Positions 48,718 through 58,130 of a stretch of 58,225 bases of DNA are shown here, piece after piece. The notes beneath the pieces are model-generated. The model ran no database searches. It was not told where the DNA came from and was given only the letters and a program-made list of their open reading frames with translations. The translations under genes and the position numbers were made by a program. This DNA comes from an uncultured bacterium (lineage in GTDB: Bacteria > Planctomycetota > UBA1135 > GCA-002686595), in contig CADEGS010000006.1 of assembly GCA_902826945.1 (NCBI GenBank), positions 12,869 to 71,093 of the forward strand, given 5' to 3'. Within the stretch, counting starts at the first letter, position 1, and each line of letters begins with the position of its first letter.

Positions 48718-50289
48718 CTAGTAGCGGATCCGCCCGACCATCAGATCTACGCCGGGAGGGAAGCCCTCCTCGGGCGGGAGCTCGTGGCGCTCGAGCTGCA
48801 CCTGCTCGAACCAGTCGGTGACGCTCGACATGATCGAGAGGTCGATCTCCTTGCCGTGCGGCACGAGCACGGCCTGGATGTAGGTCGGCCGCCAGGGGCG
48901 GAAGAACTCGTAGGGCACCTGCATGTCGTGCCCCGGCGTCTGGCGCGGCGTGATCACGGCGGCGCGCGCCGCCTCGCGGCTGGTCAGGCCGTACATGTCG
49001 TAGATCGTGAGCTCGGTCAGGTAGCCGACGACGCCGACGTTGTAGAGCACGATCGACTCGCCGGGCTCGGTGAAGCGCGCGAGCGCGCGGCCCATCGTGG
49101 TCCACGAGGCGGTGAAGCCGCAGACCTTCTCCCAGTTCTCGACCTCGGTCTCGAAGGCCGCCTCGCCGTAGCGGAAGAAGAAGCGCTCGAGCACCGAGCG
49201 CGGCAAAGCGTTGCGGTCGAACGAGGCCAGCACGGAGAGCAGCACGAGGGCGCCCGCCGAGAGCACGCGCCCCGGCGCGCGCGGCACCCAGCGCTGCCAC
49301 GCGCCCGCGCCGGCCAGCACGAAGAACGGCGCGGCCGGCACGAGCAGGCGGCCGAAGGGCAGGAAGTCGCCGCCGACCCACAGCGCGTAGCCGAGCGTGC
49401 CGAGCACGGGCACGAGCGCCAGGGCGGGCAGCTCCGCGCGGCGCGCGCGCAGCGCGGCCAGGCCGGCGGCGAGGCAGGCGAGGAGCGGCAGCACGGTCAG
49501 CAGGTTCAGGGCGACGTACTTCGCGCCGCGCTCCAGCCGGCCCCAGGCGAAGCCGCCCTTGAGGTGCGCGGTGTTGGGCACCCAGTCGCCGTAATAGGAG
49601 AGGCGCCAGGCGAGCAGCAGGCCCAGCGCCGCGCACACGACCAGGCTGGTCGCGAGCGCCGCGCGCAGGAGCGCGCGCTCGCCGGTGCGGCTCCAGCGCA
49701 GGAGCGCCGCCAGCCCGACCAGGCCGACGTAGCCCGCGCCGTCGGCGCGCGTCAGCGCGGCCAGCGCGCCGAAGACGCCCGCGCGCAGGCCGCGCGGCCG
49801 CGCGGCCACGAGCGAGGCGAAGGCGCCGAAGACGAAGAGCGCCGTCGGCATCGCGGCGAGCCCGCTCGTGGACCAGACCGTCATCGTCGGCAGCGTGGCG
49901 AGCACGAGGCCGGCCGCCGCCGCCGAGAGGTCCGAGAAGCCGAGCCGCCGGCGCAGGAAGAGCGGGAACCAGGCGACCAGCGCCGCGCCGCACGCGATCG
50001 AGCAAACGCGCGACCAGACCAGGATGTCGAGCCCCAGCCGGTGCAGGAGCGCCAGCCACACGACCCACAGGAAGTTCGAGTAGCCCTCGACCGGGGGCTC
50101 CTCGCCGACGTTGAAGCGCAGGCCGTGGCCCTCCGCCAGGTGGCGCGCGTAGCGGAAGGAGATGTACGCGTCGTCGTTCAGGAAGTCGAAGCGACGCACG
50201 AGCAGCGCGTACGGCACGAGCACGGCCGCGAGCACGAGCAGCGTGCGCCAGGCCGCGCCTGCGGGGGGAGCTTCGCGGGCGCGGAGCAT
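48718..50289 (-). CDS. Polytopic membrane glycosyltransferase-like protein
   Basis: 523 residues from ATG 50289, with about ten hydrophobic segments. After the first helix the loop FDFLNDDAYISFRYARHLAE carries the acidic DD typical of GT-C glycosyltransferases (ArnT/PMT and arabinofuranosyltransferase-like), with VEGYSNFLW following. The C-terminal 150 residues form a soluble domain (ESIVLYNVGVVGYLTELTIY). It probably transfers a lipid-linked sugar on the outer face of the inner membrane. An alternative ATG at 50448 overlaps the GNAT stop (ATGA), but its extra 53 residues are Arg/Pro-rich and unlike a membrane protein start. Confidence 0.83.
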   Translation of the reverse strand: MLRAREAPPAGAAWRTLLVLAAVLVPYALLVRRFDFLNDDAYISFRYARHLAEGHGLRFNVGEEPPVEGYSNFLWVVWLALLHRLGLDILVWSRVCSIACGAALVAWFPLFLRRRLGFSDLSAAAAGLVLATLPTMTVWSTSGLAAMPTALFVFGAFASLVAARPRGLRAGVFGALAALTRADGAGYVGLVGLAALLRWSRTGERALLRAALATSLVVCAALGLLLAWRLSYYGDWVPNTAHLKGGFAWGRLERGAKYVALNLLTVLPLLACLAAGLAALRARRAELPALALVPVLGTLGYALWVGGDFLPFGRLLVPAAPFFVLAGAGAWQRWVPRAPGRVLSAGALVLLSVLASFDRNALPRSVLERFFFRYGEAAFETEVENWEKVCGFTASWTTMGRALARFTEPGESIVLYNVGVVGYLTELTIYDMYGLTSREAARAAVITPRQTPGHDMQVPYEFFRPWRPTYIQAVLVPHGKEIDLSIMSSVTDWFEQVQLERHELPPEEGFPPGVDLMVGRIRY

Positions 50290-50444
50290 CCCGGTGATGA
50301 TAGCCGGGCCGCGCTTCGGCTCGCGTGCGCGGCGCGCGGCGCGCGCGGCGCTCGGAAAAGGATTCCGTCGCGCCGCGGTCTCGGCGCGCGGCGCGTCGCG
50401 AGGGCGCGAGGAGGGAGACGGCGCGAACGATCCGCGCTCGTCGC

Positions 50445-50981
50445 TCATCCCTCGAGCGCGCCGAAGGCGGAGGCGTAGCGCACGAGCCCCGCGCCGCGCG
50501 GCAGCGCGCCGGGCCGGAGCTCGAGCACCTGGAACGCGTCGCCTCCGCCGTAGGCGTCGTGCAGCCCGAGCGCGGGAGCGGGACGGAAGCCGAAGCGCGC
50601 GTAGTAGGACGGCTCGCCGAGCACGACGACGAAGCCCGCGCCGAGCGCCGCGCAGGCCGCGAGGCCCTCCTCGACCAGGCGCGCGCCGATCCCGCGGCGG
50701 CGGTGCGCGGCGTCGACGGCGAGGGGCGCGAGCCCGAGCCCGCGCTCGCCGCGCGCGGTGACGACCGGGCTGAAGGCGACGAAGCCGACGATCGCTCCGG
50801 CGCTCTCCGCGACCAGGGCGAGGGCGAGCTCGTCCGCGGCCCGCAGCGCGTCCACCAGCCGCGCCTCGTCCGGCCCGGGGAAGGCCGCCTCGAGCAGGGC
50901 GCGCACCGCGAGCCGGTCCCCGGCGCGCTCCGGTCGCACGGGGTGGCCGGCGCTCCTCGAGGATCGGTCGTCTGGCCGCAT
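50445..50981 (-). CDS. GNAT-family N-acetyltransferase
   Basis: 178 residues from ATG 50981. The GNAT fold is recognised by LGLAPLAVDAAHRRRGIGAR (acetyl-CoA-binding Arg/Gln-x-x-Gly-x-Gly/Ala loop) and VVVLGEPSYYARFGFRPA (strand 5 and C-terminal YYARFGF signature of YhbS-like members). It transfers an acetyl group from acetyl-CoA to an unknown amine. It is upstream of and same-strand as the glycosyltransferase-like gene. Confidence 0.92.
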   Translation of the reverse strand: MRPDDRSSRSAGHPVRPERAGDRLAVRALLEAAFPGPDEARLVDALRAADELALALVAESAGAIVGFVAFSPVVTARGERGLGLAPLAVDAAHRRRGIGARLVEEGLAACAALGAGFVVVLGEPSYYARFGFRPAPALGLHDAYGGGDAFQVLELRPGALPRGAGLVRYASAFGALEG

Positions 50982-51287
50982 CGAGGGGGAGGGTAGCGGG
51001 GCGGGCGCCTGCGGCAGGGCTCCTCCCTGGACGGAGCCTCCCCCGGGGAGGATCCACGTCCCTCGAGCTCCCCACCGGCCCGGCTCCCCGGAGGGCTGGA
51101 ATCTACGGCCGGATTCGTAGACCATCCGCGCCCCACGGGCCGCGCGCCGGCCGGAAACCCTTTCTCGGGGGGGCCGTTCGCTGGCGCATCCTTTGCTGTC
51201 TCCGGCCCCGTCACTCCCGAGACCGCCCGTGCCGGCGCCCGGAGCGCTGGAAGCGGCTCGTTTTCCCCATTCGAGAGGCCACCGCCC

Positions 51288-52427
51288 ATGCTCCTGATGC
51301 AGACCCTGACCCTGATCGCTCCCCTCGTGACGCCGGGGGGCGAGGAACGATCCGAGGGGATCCCCCTGTCCAGCCTCATCACCGAGGGCTGGGGGATGCT
51401 CGACGACCTGCGCGTCGGAGGGCTGCTGCGCGGCGCCGTCGACTATGCGGGCGAGGAGCTCTCCGAGACGGGGGACGACGACGTCCTCGCGGCGCGGCTG
51501 TACGACGCGCAGCTCTGGTTCGCGGCGGAGATCGCCGGCTACCACTTCTTCATCAAGCTCGACGGCGCGGAGACGACGGCGTTCCCGGGCGCGCGCGACG
51601 CGACGGGCGCGAACCTGAACAGCTCGGGCGAGATCAGCATCGACCTCCGGGATGCCTTCGTGCGCAAGGCCCTGACCGAGCAGCTCGACCTCTACTTCGG
51701 GCAGTACAAGTGCCCGCTGCTCCTCAGCTCCGCCATCGGTGACGGCTCGCTCGCGATGATCGACCGCACGCGCCTGGGCTATCTGTTCGCCTTCCCCGGC
51801 GCCTACCAGCCCGGCGTCGCGGTGACCTTCGACGAGGGTCCCTGGCACGCCAAGGTGTCCGTGCAGAACGGCTTCGACGACGAGACCGACGGCGTCGGCC
51901 TGGTGGTGCGCGGCGAGTACAACGTCGGCACGGGCGCCAAGGCCCGCGAGGGCGCGCTCGACGGCGGCGGCGACGGCTTCAACGCCACCTTCGGCGTCGG
52001 CTACTTCAACGACAGCAGCGACGGCGCTGCCGGCAACCCGGGCGACGAGTTCGGGAATGCCTGGGCGATCGACGCCTACACGACGTACGACATGTTCAGC
52101 CTGGCCGCCGAGATCCTGGACATGAACGACGAGCTGGCGTTCCACGCGCTCGGGAACACCGGCGACGATGCCACCCCGTGGGACGTCACCGCGGGCTACC
52201 TGTTCGACCCGCAGTGGGAAGGCTTCGTCCGCTACCAGGACCTCGACAACGAGGTGGACGCCACGATCCTCGGCGGCGGCGTGAACTACTACGTCATGGG
52301 CCACAAGCTCAAGTGGCAGTTCAACGTCTCCCAGTACGAGGACGACGACATCGACGACACGATCGTCCAGCTCGGCCTCTCGATCGGCATCAGCGAGCCC
52401 GCGGCGCCGCGCGTCTCGGCCGGCTGA
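51288..52427 (+). CDS. Outer-membrane porin, OprP/OprO-like
   Basis: 379 residues with a GAGAGG ribosome site ten bases before the ATG. The N-terminus (LLMQTLTLIAPLVT) is a short signal-like stretch. The body alternates amphipathic beta strands: RLYDAQLWFAAEIAGYHFF, DAFVRKALTEQLDLYFGQYK, DVTAGYLFDPQWEGFVRYQD and NYYVMGHKLKWQFNVSQYE. This is the phosphate-selective porin O/P pattern, confirming an outer membrane. The C-terminus (IGISEPAAPRVSAG) extends past the last strand. The transported solute is unknown. The gene stands alone and is followed by a strong terminator. Confidence 0.88.
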   Translation: MLLMQTLTLIAPLVTPGGEERSEGIPLSSLITEGWGMLDDLRVGGLLRGAVDYAGEELSETGDDDVLAARLYDAQLWFAAEIAGYHFFIKLDGAETTAFPGARDATGANLNSSGEISIDLRDAFVRKALTEQLDLYFGQYKCPLLLSSAIGDGSLAMIDRTRLGYLFAFPGAYQPGVAVTFDEGPWHAKVSVQNGFDDETDGVGLVVRGEYNVGTGAKAREGALDGGGDGFNATFGVGYFNDSSDGAAGNPGDEFGNAWAIDAYTTYDMFSLAAEILDMNDELAFHALGNTGDDATPWDVTAGYLFDPQWEGFVRYQDLDNEVDATILGGGVNYYVMGHKLKWQFNVSQYEDDDIDDTIVQLGLSIGISEPAAPRVSAG

Positions 52428-52447
52428 GACGCCGCTGCGCGTTCCCC

Positions 52448-52483
52448 GCGGGGGGCGGGCCGGGAGACCGGTCCGCCCCCCGC
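52448..52483. terminator. Strong 16-bp hairpin with GAGA tetraloop
   Basis: Stem 52448-52463 pairs with 52468-52483 (one G-U pair) around a GAGA tetraloop, 20 bp after the porin stop and 16 bp before the convergent gene end. It is followed by TTCGTT and probably serves both genes. Confidence 0.75.
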
Positions 52484-52499
52484 TTCGTTGCGCGAGGGG

Positions 52500-54056
52500 T
52501 CAGGGGAGCTTCGCGAGGAGCTCGCGGGCGTGCTGGCGCAAGGCCGCGTCCGGCTCGCGGTCGAGGAACGCCGTCAAGAGCGCGCGTGCCTCGGGCCCGC
52601 CGAGGAGCACGATCTGGCCGAGCACGAAGCGCTTCGTCTCGCCGCCCAGCTCCGGCTTGTCGAGCAGCACGGAGAACAGCTGCGAGGCCGTCGCGCGCTC
52701 CTCGTCCGGCAGGGAGCGCAGCGACGCGGCGAGCAGGCCGAGCAGCTTCTCGTCGCGGTCGCTCTGGATCACGAGCGACAGCGCGTCGAGGTACGCCGCG
52801 TGATCCGCGTCCTCCAGGCACGAGAGCAGGAGCAGCCGCTGGTGCGCGTTGCGCGAGGCGTCGAGCGCTCCCCCCAGCGCCATCGCGAGGGCCGCGTCGC
52901 GCACGGCCGGGTCGTCCGAGGTCAGCAGGTCCCGCACCACCTTGCTGGCGATCGTCTGCTGCACCTGGAGCCGGAGGTCGTCCTGGCTCTCGCGCCGGAA
53001 CAGGGCCTCCAGCCCCTCCACCGCGAGGTCCTCGCGCCCACCGAAGCGGGCCAGGAACTCGAGCGTCTCCACGATGTTCGGGCCCGTGGGGTCGCTCGCG
53101 GAGACCTGGAGGATCCTGCGCGCCAGCGCGTCGGAGCCGCGCGCCGCGAGGACCAGGACGTACGTCGCGGCGGACTTGAGGAACACGTCCTCGATCGTGC
53201 GCGGCGCGAGCAAGGCAAGAAGCTCCTTCTGCTCCGGGGAGTCCTCGGCGGCGCCCGGTCCCAGGACGCAGAGCAGCACCACCTCTCTCGTGAATCCCTC
53301 CTGCCTGGACTCGGGCAGGCCCCTCGCGCCGTTCTCGTACAGCGCCGGATCGAGCGGCGCGCGCATGCGACGCAGCCCGCGCTCGAGCTCCTCGGGGCTC
53401 GCGACCCGGTCGACGAGCACCGGATACGTCTCGAGCTTCGACCAGTCGGGAAAGTCGCCGACGGGGATCTCGAGGCCCGCCCGCGTGTGCCGGCGCAGCG
53501 CCGCGGCGACCCAGCCGGCGCGCTCCAGCTCCGGCGTCTCCGTCGGGACCTCGGGAAACTCGGTCTCGAACCACGGCTCCGGCGCCGCCATGGCGAGCGC
53601 GAGCAGGCACGCGCCGCGCACGCGATCGTCCTCGAGCGCGTCGCGCACGGCTCGCACGAGCGTCTCCAGCTCTGCCGCGCGCCGCTCTTGCGCTTCGCGC
53701 GCGATCGCCGGCGCCGCCGCCTCCAGCAGGCTCCAGGCCGCGGCGTGGAATCCCTTGCCCCGGGCGCTCTCCCTCAGGGCGCGGATCAGCCCGTCGGCGA
53801 GCAGCTCGCCTTCCCTCTCCGCGGCCGCGGCCCCGGTCTCTGCGCCCGACGCCTCTGCCAGGGGGACCCTCGAGCTCCCGTCGGGAAGCGCCGCGCCCGC
53901 CACCTCTCCGGCGACGACCGGCTCCGCGCTCGGGTCCGCTTCCCCCTGCCCTCGCTCCGTCGGATGGATCGCGACGGGAGCCCCATCGCGGCTCAGGCTG
54001 AGCAGCGCGACGAGGCAGCAGACAAGGGCCGCAGCGAATGCCGTCCAGCGCTTCAT
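52500..54056 (-). CDS. Secreted or membrane-anchored HEAT-repeat-like protein
   Basis: 518 residues from ATG 54056, starting a signal or anchor (WTAFAAALVCCLVALLSL). After a disordered acidic region the protein is all-alpha with HEAT-like repeats: LVRAVRDALEDDRVRGACLLA, LFRRESQDDLRLQVQQTIAS, VVRDLLTSDDPAVRDAALAM and ALLTAFLDREPDAALRQHAR. No catalytic motif is visible; it probably acts as a protein-protein scaffold in the periplasm. It lies 52 bp downstream of the small cysteine-pair protein on the same strand and may be co-transcribed with it. Confidence 0.75.
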   Translation of the reverse strand: MKRWTAFAAALVCCLVALLSLSRDGAPVAIHPTERGQGEADPSAEPVVAGEVAGAALPDGSSRVPLAEASGAETGAAAAEREGELLADGLIRALRESARGKGFHAAAWSLLEAAAPAIAREAQERRAAELETLVRAVRDALEDDRVRGACLLALAMAAPEPWFETEFPEVPTETPELERAGWVAAALRRHTRAGLEIPVGDFPDWSKLETYPVLVDRVASPEELERGLRRMRAPLDPALYENGARGLPESRQEGFTREVVLLCVLGPGAAEDSPEQKELLALLAPRTIEDVFLKSAATYVLVLAARGSDALARRILQVSASDPTGPNIVETLEFLARFGGREDLAVEGLEALFRRESQDDLRLQVQQTIASKVVRDLLTSDDPAVRDAALAMALGGALDASRNAHQRLLLLSCLEDADHAAYLDALSLVIQSDRDEKLLGLLAASLRSLPDEERATASQLFSVLLDKPELGGETKRFVLGQIVLLGGPEARALLTAFLDREPDAALRQHARELLAKLP

Positions 54057-54108
54057 GGCGAGCGATCTCCCGCCCGGCAGGAGAATCCGGGCGGGGGATC
54101 TTCTGCTC

Positions 54109-54393
54109 CTAGTACGCTTGCTTCTGCGCGTCCGCCAGACACTTGATGTGCGTGCGCTCGGCACCGTCGATGCAGGCCTTCAGCGCGATGTTCGGGCCGA
54201 TCACGTGCCGGAACTTGTTCTCGCACTGCTCGAGATCCGCGACCAGCTGCGTCTGGCACGGGTTCTGTTCGGCCAGCGGAGGCGTCGCCAGGGACGGCGC
54301 TCCGGACCCCGTCACCGTTCCGCCGGTCGCGTGCAGAGCGGCCGTCGCCGTGGCGGCGACGAGCAGGCCGAGAAACGCGGACGAACCATTCAT
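54109..54393 (-). CDS. Small secreted protein with twin CX10C motifs
   Basis: 94 residues. It has a signal peptide (SAFLGLLVAATATAALHA) and then only about 70 mature residues. Four cysteines form two CX10C pairs in predicted helices (CQTQLVADLEQC and CIDGAERTHIKC), which would staple a helical hairpin by two disulfides, much like eukaryotic twin CX9C proteins. No family was recognised. It is directly upstream of the HEAT-like protein and may be its partner. Confidence 0.7.
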   Translation of the reverse strand: MNGSSAFLGLLVAATATAALHATGGTVTGSGAPSLATPPLAEQNPCQTQLVADLEQCENKFRHVIGPNIALKACIDGAERTHIKCLADAQKQAY

Positions 54394-54584
54394 GATGTCC
54401 TCGCGGTGGAGTCGTAGCCCGCTCCCGTTTTCTGGACGGAGCTCCGAGGCCGGGAGCCATCACCCCGCGCTCCACCAGGAGAAGGTCGATCGAAGCCTCG
54501 AACGTCCGGACAATCCGGTTTCTCGAGGAAGGTCTGCGATTCCTGAGGAGCGAGATGCCGCGCGCAGAAGCGCCGAGGGCATCC

Positions 54585-55649
54585 TCACGCCACGCGGGCC
54601 CAGCGCAGCTTCGCCGGGGCCGCGCGCGGGTTCGCACGGCGCTCGGCGGGGGAGCAGCGCACGGGCTCGGCGCAGATCTCCGCGTAGAGGCCCGCGGCGT
54701 GGCCCGCGCGCAAGGCGTGCTTCACGCGGCGGTCCTCGCCGGAGTGGAAGGAGATCACGGCGACGCGCCCGCCCGGGCGCAGGCAGCGCGGCAGCGCCTG
54801 GAGCCAGGCAGCGAGCGCGCCGAGCTCGTCGTTGACCTCGATGCGCAGGGCCTGGAAGACGCGCCGCACGGTGCTCTCGACGTCCTCGCGCGCGAGCGTC
54901 GCGGGCAGCGCCGCGCGCAGCGCAGCGGCGAGATCCGTGGTCGACTCGAGCGTGCCGCGGCGCGCGGCGAGCGCGCGCGCGAGCGCCGCGGCGCGCGGCT
55001 CGTCGGCGTTCGCGCGCAGGACGCGCGCGAGCTCCGCCTCGTCCGCGCGCGCGAGCCACTGGGCCGCGGACAGGCCGCGCCGCGGGTTCATGCGCATGTC
55101 GAGCGGACCGGCGTGCTTCCACGTGAAGCCGCGCGCGGGGTCGTCGATCTGCATCGAGGAGAGCCCGAGATCGGCGTAGACGAAGTCGGCGCCCTCCGAC
55201 CAGCCCAGGGCCTCGAGCTCGGCCGGGAGCCCCGCGAAGTTGGTCCGGCGCACGATCAGCGCTTCCGCGCTCGCGCCCGCCGCGCGCAGGCGCTCCTCGG
55301 TCCGCGGACCCTCGAGCGGGTCGACGTCCAGGGCCAGGAGCGTGCCGCCGGGAGCGAGCTGCGCGAGGACGCGCTCCGCGTGCCCGCCGAAGCCCAGCGT
55401 GCAGTCGACGCCGCGCTCGCCGGCGCGCGGCGCGAGGATCTCGAGCAGCTCGTCGGGCAGGACCGGGACGTGCTGGCCGGCCGGCGTCTGCCCGCGCGCG
55501 CGCACGTGCTCGACGATCCCGGGGTAGTGCTCCGGAGCGTGCTCCTTGTACTTCTCCGCGAAGTGCCGCGGGTGCGTGCCCGGATAGCGCGGCCGGCGCC
55601 GGCGCGGCGCATCCTCGGAGGGGGCGGGGGTGCTCCCCGGCGCGGGCAT
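54585..55649 (-). CDS. rsmH: 16S rRNA (cytosine(1402)-N(4))-methyltransferase RsmH
   Basis: 354 residues. The N-terminus has an extra Pro/Arg-rich tail, then HVPVLPDELLEILAPR and DCTLGFGGHAERVL (SAM motif), DPLEGPRTEERL, DLGLSSMQIDDPARGF, GPLDMRMNP and GGRVAVISFHSGEDRRVK. It methylates C1402 of 16S rRNA at the decoding centre. In many bacteria it starts the division/cell-wall (dcw) cluster, but no mraZ, ftsL or mur genes are next to it here, as expected in lineages with a dispersed or reduced cluster. Confidence 0.95.
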   Translation of the reverse strand: MPAPGSTPAPSEDAPRRRRPRYPGTHPRHFAEKYKEHAPEHYPGIVEHVRARGQTPAGQHVPVLPDELLEILAPRAGERGVDCTLGFGGHAERVLAQLAPGGTLLALDVDPLEGPRTEERLRAAGASAEALIVRRTNFAGLPAELEALGWSEGADFVYADLGLSSMQIDDPARGFTWKHAGPLDMRMNPRRGLSAAQWLARADEAELARVLRANADEPRAAALARALAARRGTLESTTDLAAALRAALPATLAREDVESTVRRVFQALRIEVNDELGALAAWLQALPRCLRPGGRVAVISFHSGEDRRVKHALRAGHAAGLYAEICAEPVRCSPAERRANPRAAPAKLRWARVA

Positions 55650-55897
55650 GCGCAGAGCATAGCTGCGGCGCGCGGGAGCGCCTCGGCTCCTCCCGGTGGC
55701 TCTGCCCTCGGACCCCCGCGCTGCGCTCGAGCTCCGCGCGGGCTCCGCTCCGCGCGGCTCCCCGCTGCCGGGGAAGGGCGCGTCCTGGTCCTGTATCGTG
55801 GCGACTGCAAGGGGGGAGAACCCCGTCAGCGTCTCCAGGTGGGCTCTCGATCGATGCAGGCGGAAGCAGGCGGAATGGCCGGCAAGCTGCTTTTCGA

Positions 55898-56566
55898 ATG
55901 GTGAGGCCCTCGCCCGGTACCAGAGCCGACCGGAGGGGCTCTGTCGTGGCGGAGTACGCGCGCCTCGCGACGAGCTACGACCAACGGTGGGGGACCTACG
56001 TCGAGGCCACCGCGCGGCACACCCTGGCTCGGCTGTCGCTGCACCAGGATCAACGGCTCCTCGACGTCGGCTGCGGCACGGGGGTGCTACTCGGGCGCCT
56101 GGCGGCAGCGTATCCGACGGTCGTTCTGGCCGGAGTTGACCCTGTTCCCGAGATGCTGGCGATTGCCCGCCGGCAGCTCCCCGGGTCGATCGAGCTCGTG
56201 GCGGGGTGGGCGGAGGAGCTCCCGTTCGGATCGGGGGCTCTCGACGTGGTCGTGACCAGCAACGTCTTCCATTACGTCGCCGATCCGCACCTGGCGCTGC
56301 GTGAGATGGCGCGGGTGTTGCGGCCAGGAGGGCGTCTCGTCCTGACCGATTGGTGCGACGACTACCTCGTCTGCCGGATTTGTAGTCTCTATCTCCGCTT
56401 CCTCCGGCGCCGCCCCCAGACCATCTACGGCACCGAAGCCTGCGCTGGGATGCTCGCGCAGACGGGATTCGTCGTTGAGCACATCGATCGCTACAAGATC
56501 GACTTCGTGTGGGGGCTGATGACCGCCGTCGCTGTCCGGCCCGCGGACGGAGCAGCCATTCCGTGA
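55898..56566 (+). CDS. SAM-dependent class I methyltransferase
   Basis: 222 residues. Motif I is LLDVGCGTGVLLGRLA (about residue 55), motif II VDPVPEMLAIARRQL, then DVVVTSNVFHYVADP and MARVLRPGGRLVLTDW: a Methyltransf_11-type UbiE/COQ5-like fold. The start is ATG 55898; GTG 55943 and nearby codons are alternatives. Base composition is less GC-rich than its neighbours, suggesting later acquisition. It is divergent from rsmH with a 248-bp gap. The substrate is unknown. Confidence 0.88.
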   Translation: MVRPSPGTRADRRGSVVAEYARLATSYDQRWGTYVEATARHTLARLSLHQDQRLLDVGCGTGVLLGRLAAAYPTVVLAGVDPVPEMLAIARRQLPGSIELVAGWAEELPFGSGALDVVVTSNVFHYVADPHLALREMARVLRPGGRLVLTDWCDDYLVCRICSLYLRFLRRRPQTIYGTEACAGMLAQTGFVVEHIDRYKIDFVWGLMTAVAVRPADGAAIP

Positions 56567-56660
56567 AGTGCACTCGAGCGAACGTCGAGGCCGAATGCGT
56601 CGGCGCGGGGAGTGTCACAAAGAACCGCCTGGAAGACACTCCGAAGGCCGTCCTTGACGC

Positions 56661-56745
<85 letters not shown>

Positions 56746-56788
56746 GCGCAGGAGAGTGTAGCGCGGTCGGCGGACGCGGGGCGGCGGG

Positions 56789-57532
56789 TCAGGGGGCGCG
56801 GAAGCTCGGGTCGCCGTCCTGGCGGCGCAGGGCGAGCGAGGGCTCGCCGCTGGCGGAGGTCGTGAGCTCGACGCGTGGGCGGCCGAGCTCGTCGAGCAGG
56901 GCGAGGAAGGGGGCGCCTTGCTCGCTCGGGTCGACGAGCATGCCGACGCGGCGCACGCCGCGCTCGTCGAGCAGCACCAGGCCCGGCTTGTCGCCGTCCT
57001 CGAGCGCGAGCGAGGTGCGCACGCGCCCGCTCGCGTCCTTGGTCGTGACCGACGAGCTGCCGTCGGCGGCGGCGTAAGCCAGCGCGCCGCGCTCGCGGCC
57101 GTTCCCGTCGAGCACCGCGCAGCGCGCGCTGCCGTCGGGCTGCACGGAGAGGCGCACGCCGTCCGCGGCGCGACCGCTCGTCAGGCCGAGCTGCGGCGCG
57201 CTCTGCGCGTCGAAGCCGAGGAAGCAGCTCTGCTTGCCGTCCTCGCCGCGCAGCAGGAGGCCGGGTCCCGACAGCGTCAGGAACGCGAAGCCCTTCTTGT
57301 CGCGCAGGAGCAGGCTCGGGCGGCGCTGGTCGTCCAGGCCGAGCGCGATCGCCTCCGAGCCGTCGGGGCCGCGCACGACCACGCGGCTGGCCTCGACGAC
57401 GTCGGGAGCGCGGCGCCAGCCCGAGGCGAGGAGCGCGGCCGCGGCGAGGAGTCCCAGGGAGGCGGCGCGGCGCCAGCGACGGTTCGCGCGCTCGAGCCGC
57501 TCCACACGCTGCAGGAGGGTCGGGTCTTGCAT
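56789..57532 (-). CDS. Single-pass membrane protein with repeated beta-strand segments
   Basis: 247 residues from ATG 57532. An N-terminal heptad-like stretch (LLQRVERLERANRRWRR) and a transmembrane helix (SLGLLAAAALLASGW) are followed by about eight short repeats of the type LGLDDQRRPSLLLRDKKG, VRTSLALEDGDKPGLVLLD and GRPRVELTTSASGEPSLALR, each a pair of beta strands with a DG or DE turn. This pattern resembles beta-rich repeat proteins of unknown role in bacteria. No enzyme motif was found. It may sit on the periplasmic side. Confidence 0.7.
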   Translation of the reverse strand: MQDPTLLQRVERLERANRRWRRAASLGLLAAAALLASGWRRAPDVVEASRVVVRGPDGSEAIALGLDDQRRPSLLLRDKKGFAFLTLSGPGLLLRGEDGKQSCFLGFDAQSAPQLGLTSGRAADGVRLSVQPDGSARCAVLDGNGRERGALAYAAADGSSSVTTKDASGRVRTSLALEDGDKPGLVLLDERGVRRVGMLVDPSEQGAPFLALLDELGRPRVELTTSASGEPSLALRRQDGDPSFRAP

Positions 57533-57651
57533 GGCGGAGAGCCTAGCAGCGCGCCCGCCGCGGGTCGCAGCGCCGCCGCAGCGGTCCGCCGTTCCCGCCA
57601 CCGATCGGCCGCGACGCGACGGGTCCGTGCGCGGCTCCGACCGAGGAGCGA

Positions 57652-58125
57652 TCAGCCGTGCGCCGCGCGGCTCCCGAGCAGGCGGGTCGCGTGCTCGCGC
57701 AGGCGCGCGTCCTCGCGGGCGTGCAGGGCCGCGAGGCCCTCGTCGTAGGCGCGCGCGGTCTCCGCGCTCCACGCGTCGCGCGCGGTGCCGTGCGCGGCGC
57801 GGAAGTCGCGCAGGAAGTGGTTGCGGGCGCGGTCGAGGCCGTCCTGGAGGACGACCCAGTCGCGCATCGTCTCGCGCACGCCTTCGCGCTCCGCGGGCGC
57901 GAGCGCAGCGGGCCACAGCCGCTCGGCGAGCGACGCGGCGCGCGGCGAGAGCTCGAGCTCGACGGCGGCCTTCTCGCCCAGGCCGCACGAGCCGGGGCCG
58001 CCGGCCGGGCGCTCGAGGTCGATGCCGCCGAGCGAGAGCCCGGCCGCGGTCCGCGCGCGCGAGGCGAAGACCGCCTCGCGCAGGAACGCGGCGGCGAGCT
58101 CCAGCCGTTCCTCCGCCTGCGACAC
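57652..58125 (-). CDS. Unknown helical protein
   Basis: 157 residues from GTG 58125, which follows the preceding stop by 5 bp. It is Ala/Arg/Glu-rich and all-alpha (AEERLELAAAFLREAVFASR, LAPAEREGVRETMRDWVVLQ and AYDEGLAALHAREDARLREH). No family was recognised. It is probably co-transcribed with the gene entering from the right edge. Confidence 0.55.
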   Translation of the reverse strand: MSQAEERLELAAAFLREAVFASRARTAAGLSLGGIDLERPAGGPGSCGLGEKAAVELELSPRAASLAERLWPAALAPAEREGVRETMRDWVVLQDGLDRARNHFLRDFRAAHGTARDAWSAETARAYDEGLAALHAREDARLREHATRLLGSRAAHG

Positions 58126-58130
58126 GGCGC

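Noticed and set aside
50290..50448. ATG 50448 as the start of the membrane glycosyltransferase-like gene
   Set aside because: The ATGA overlap with the GNAT gene is tempting, but the added residues are Arg/Pro-rich and no membrane protein of this type starts so. It is kept only as an alternative.
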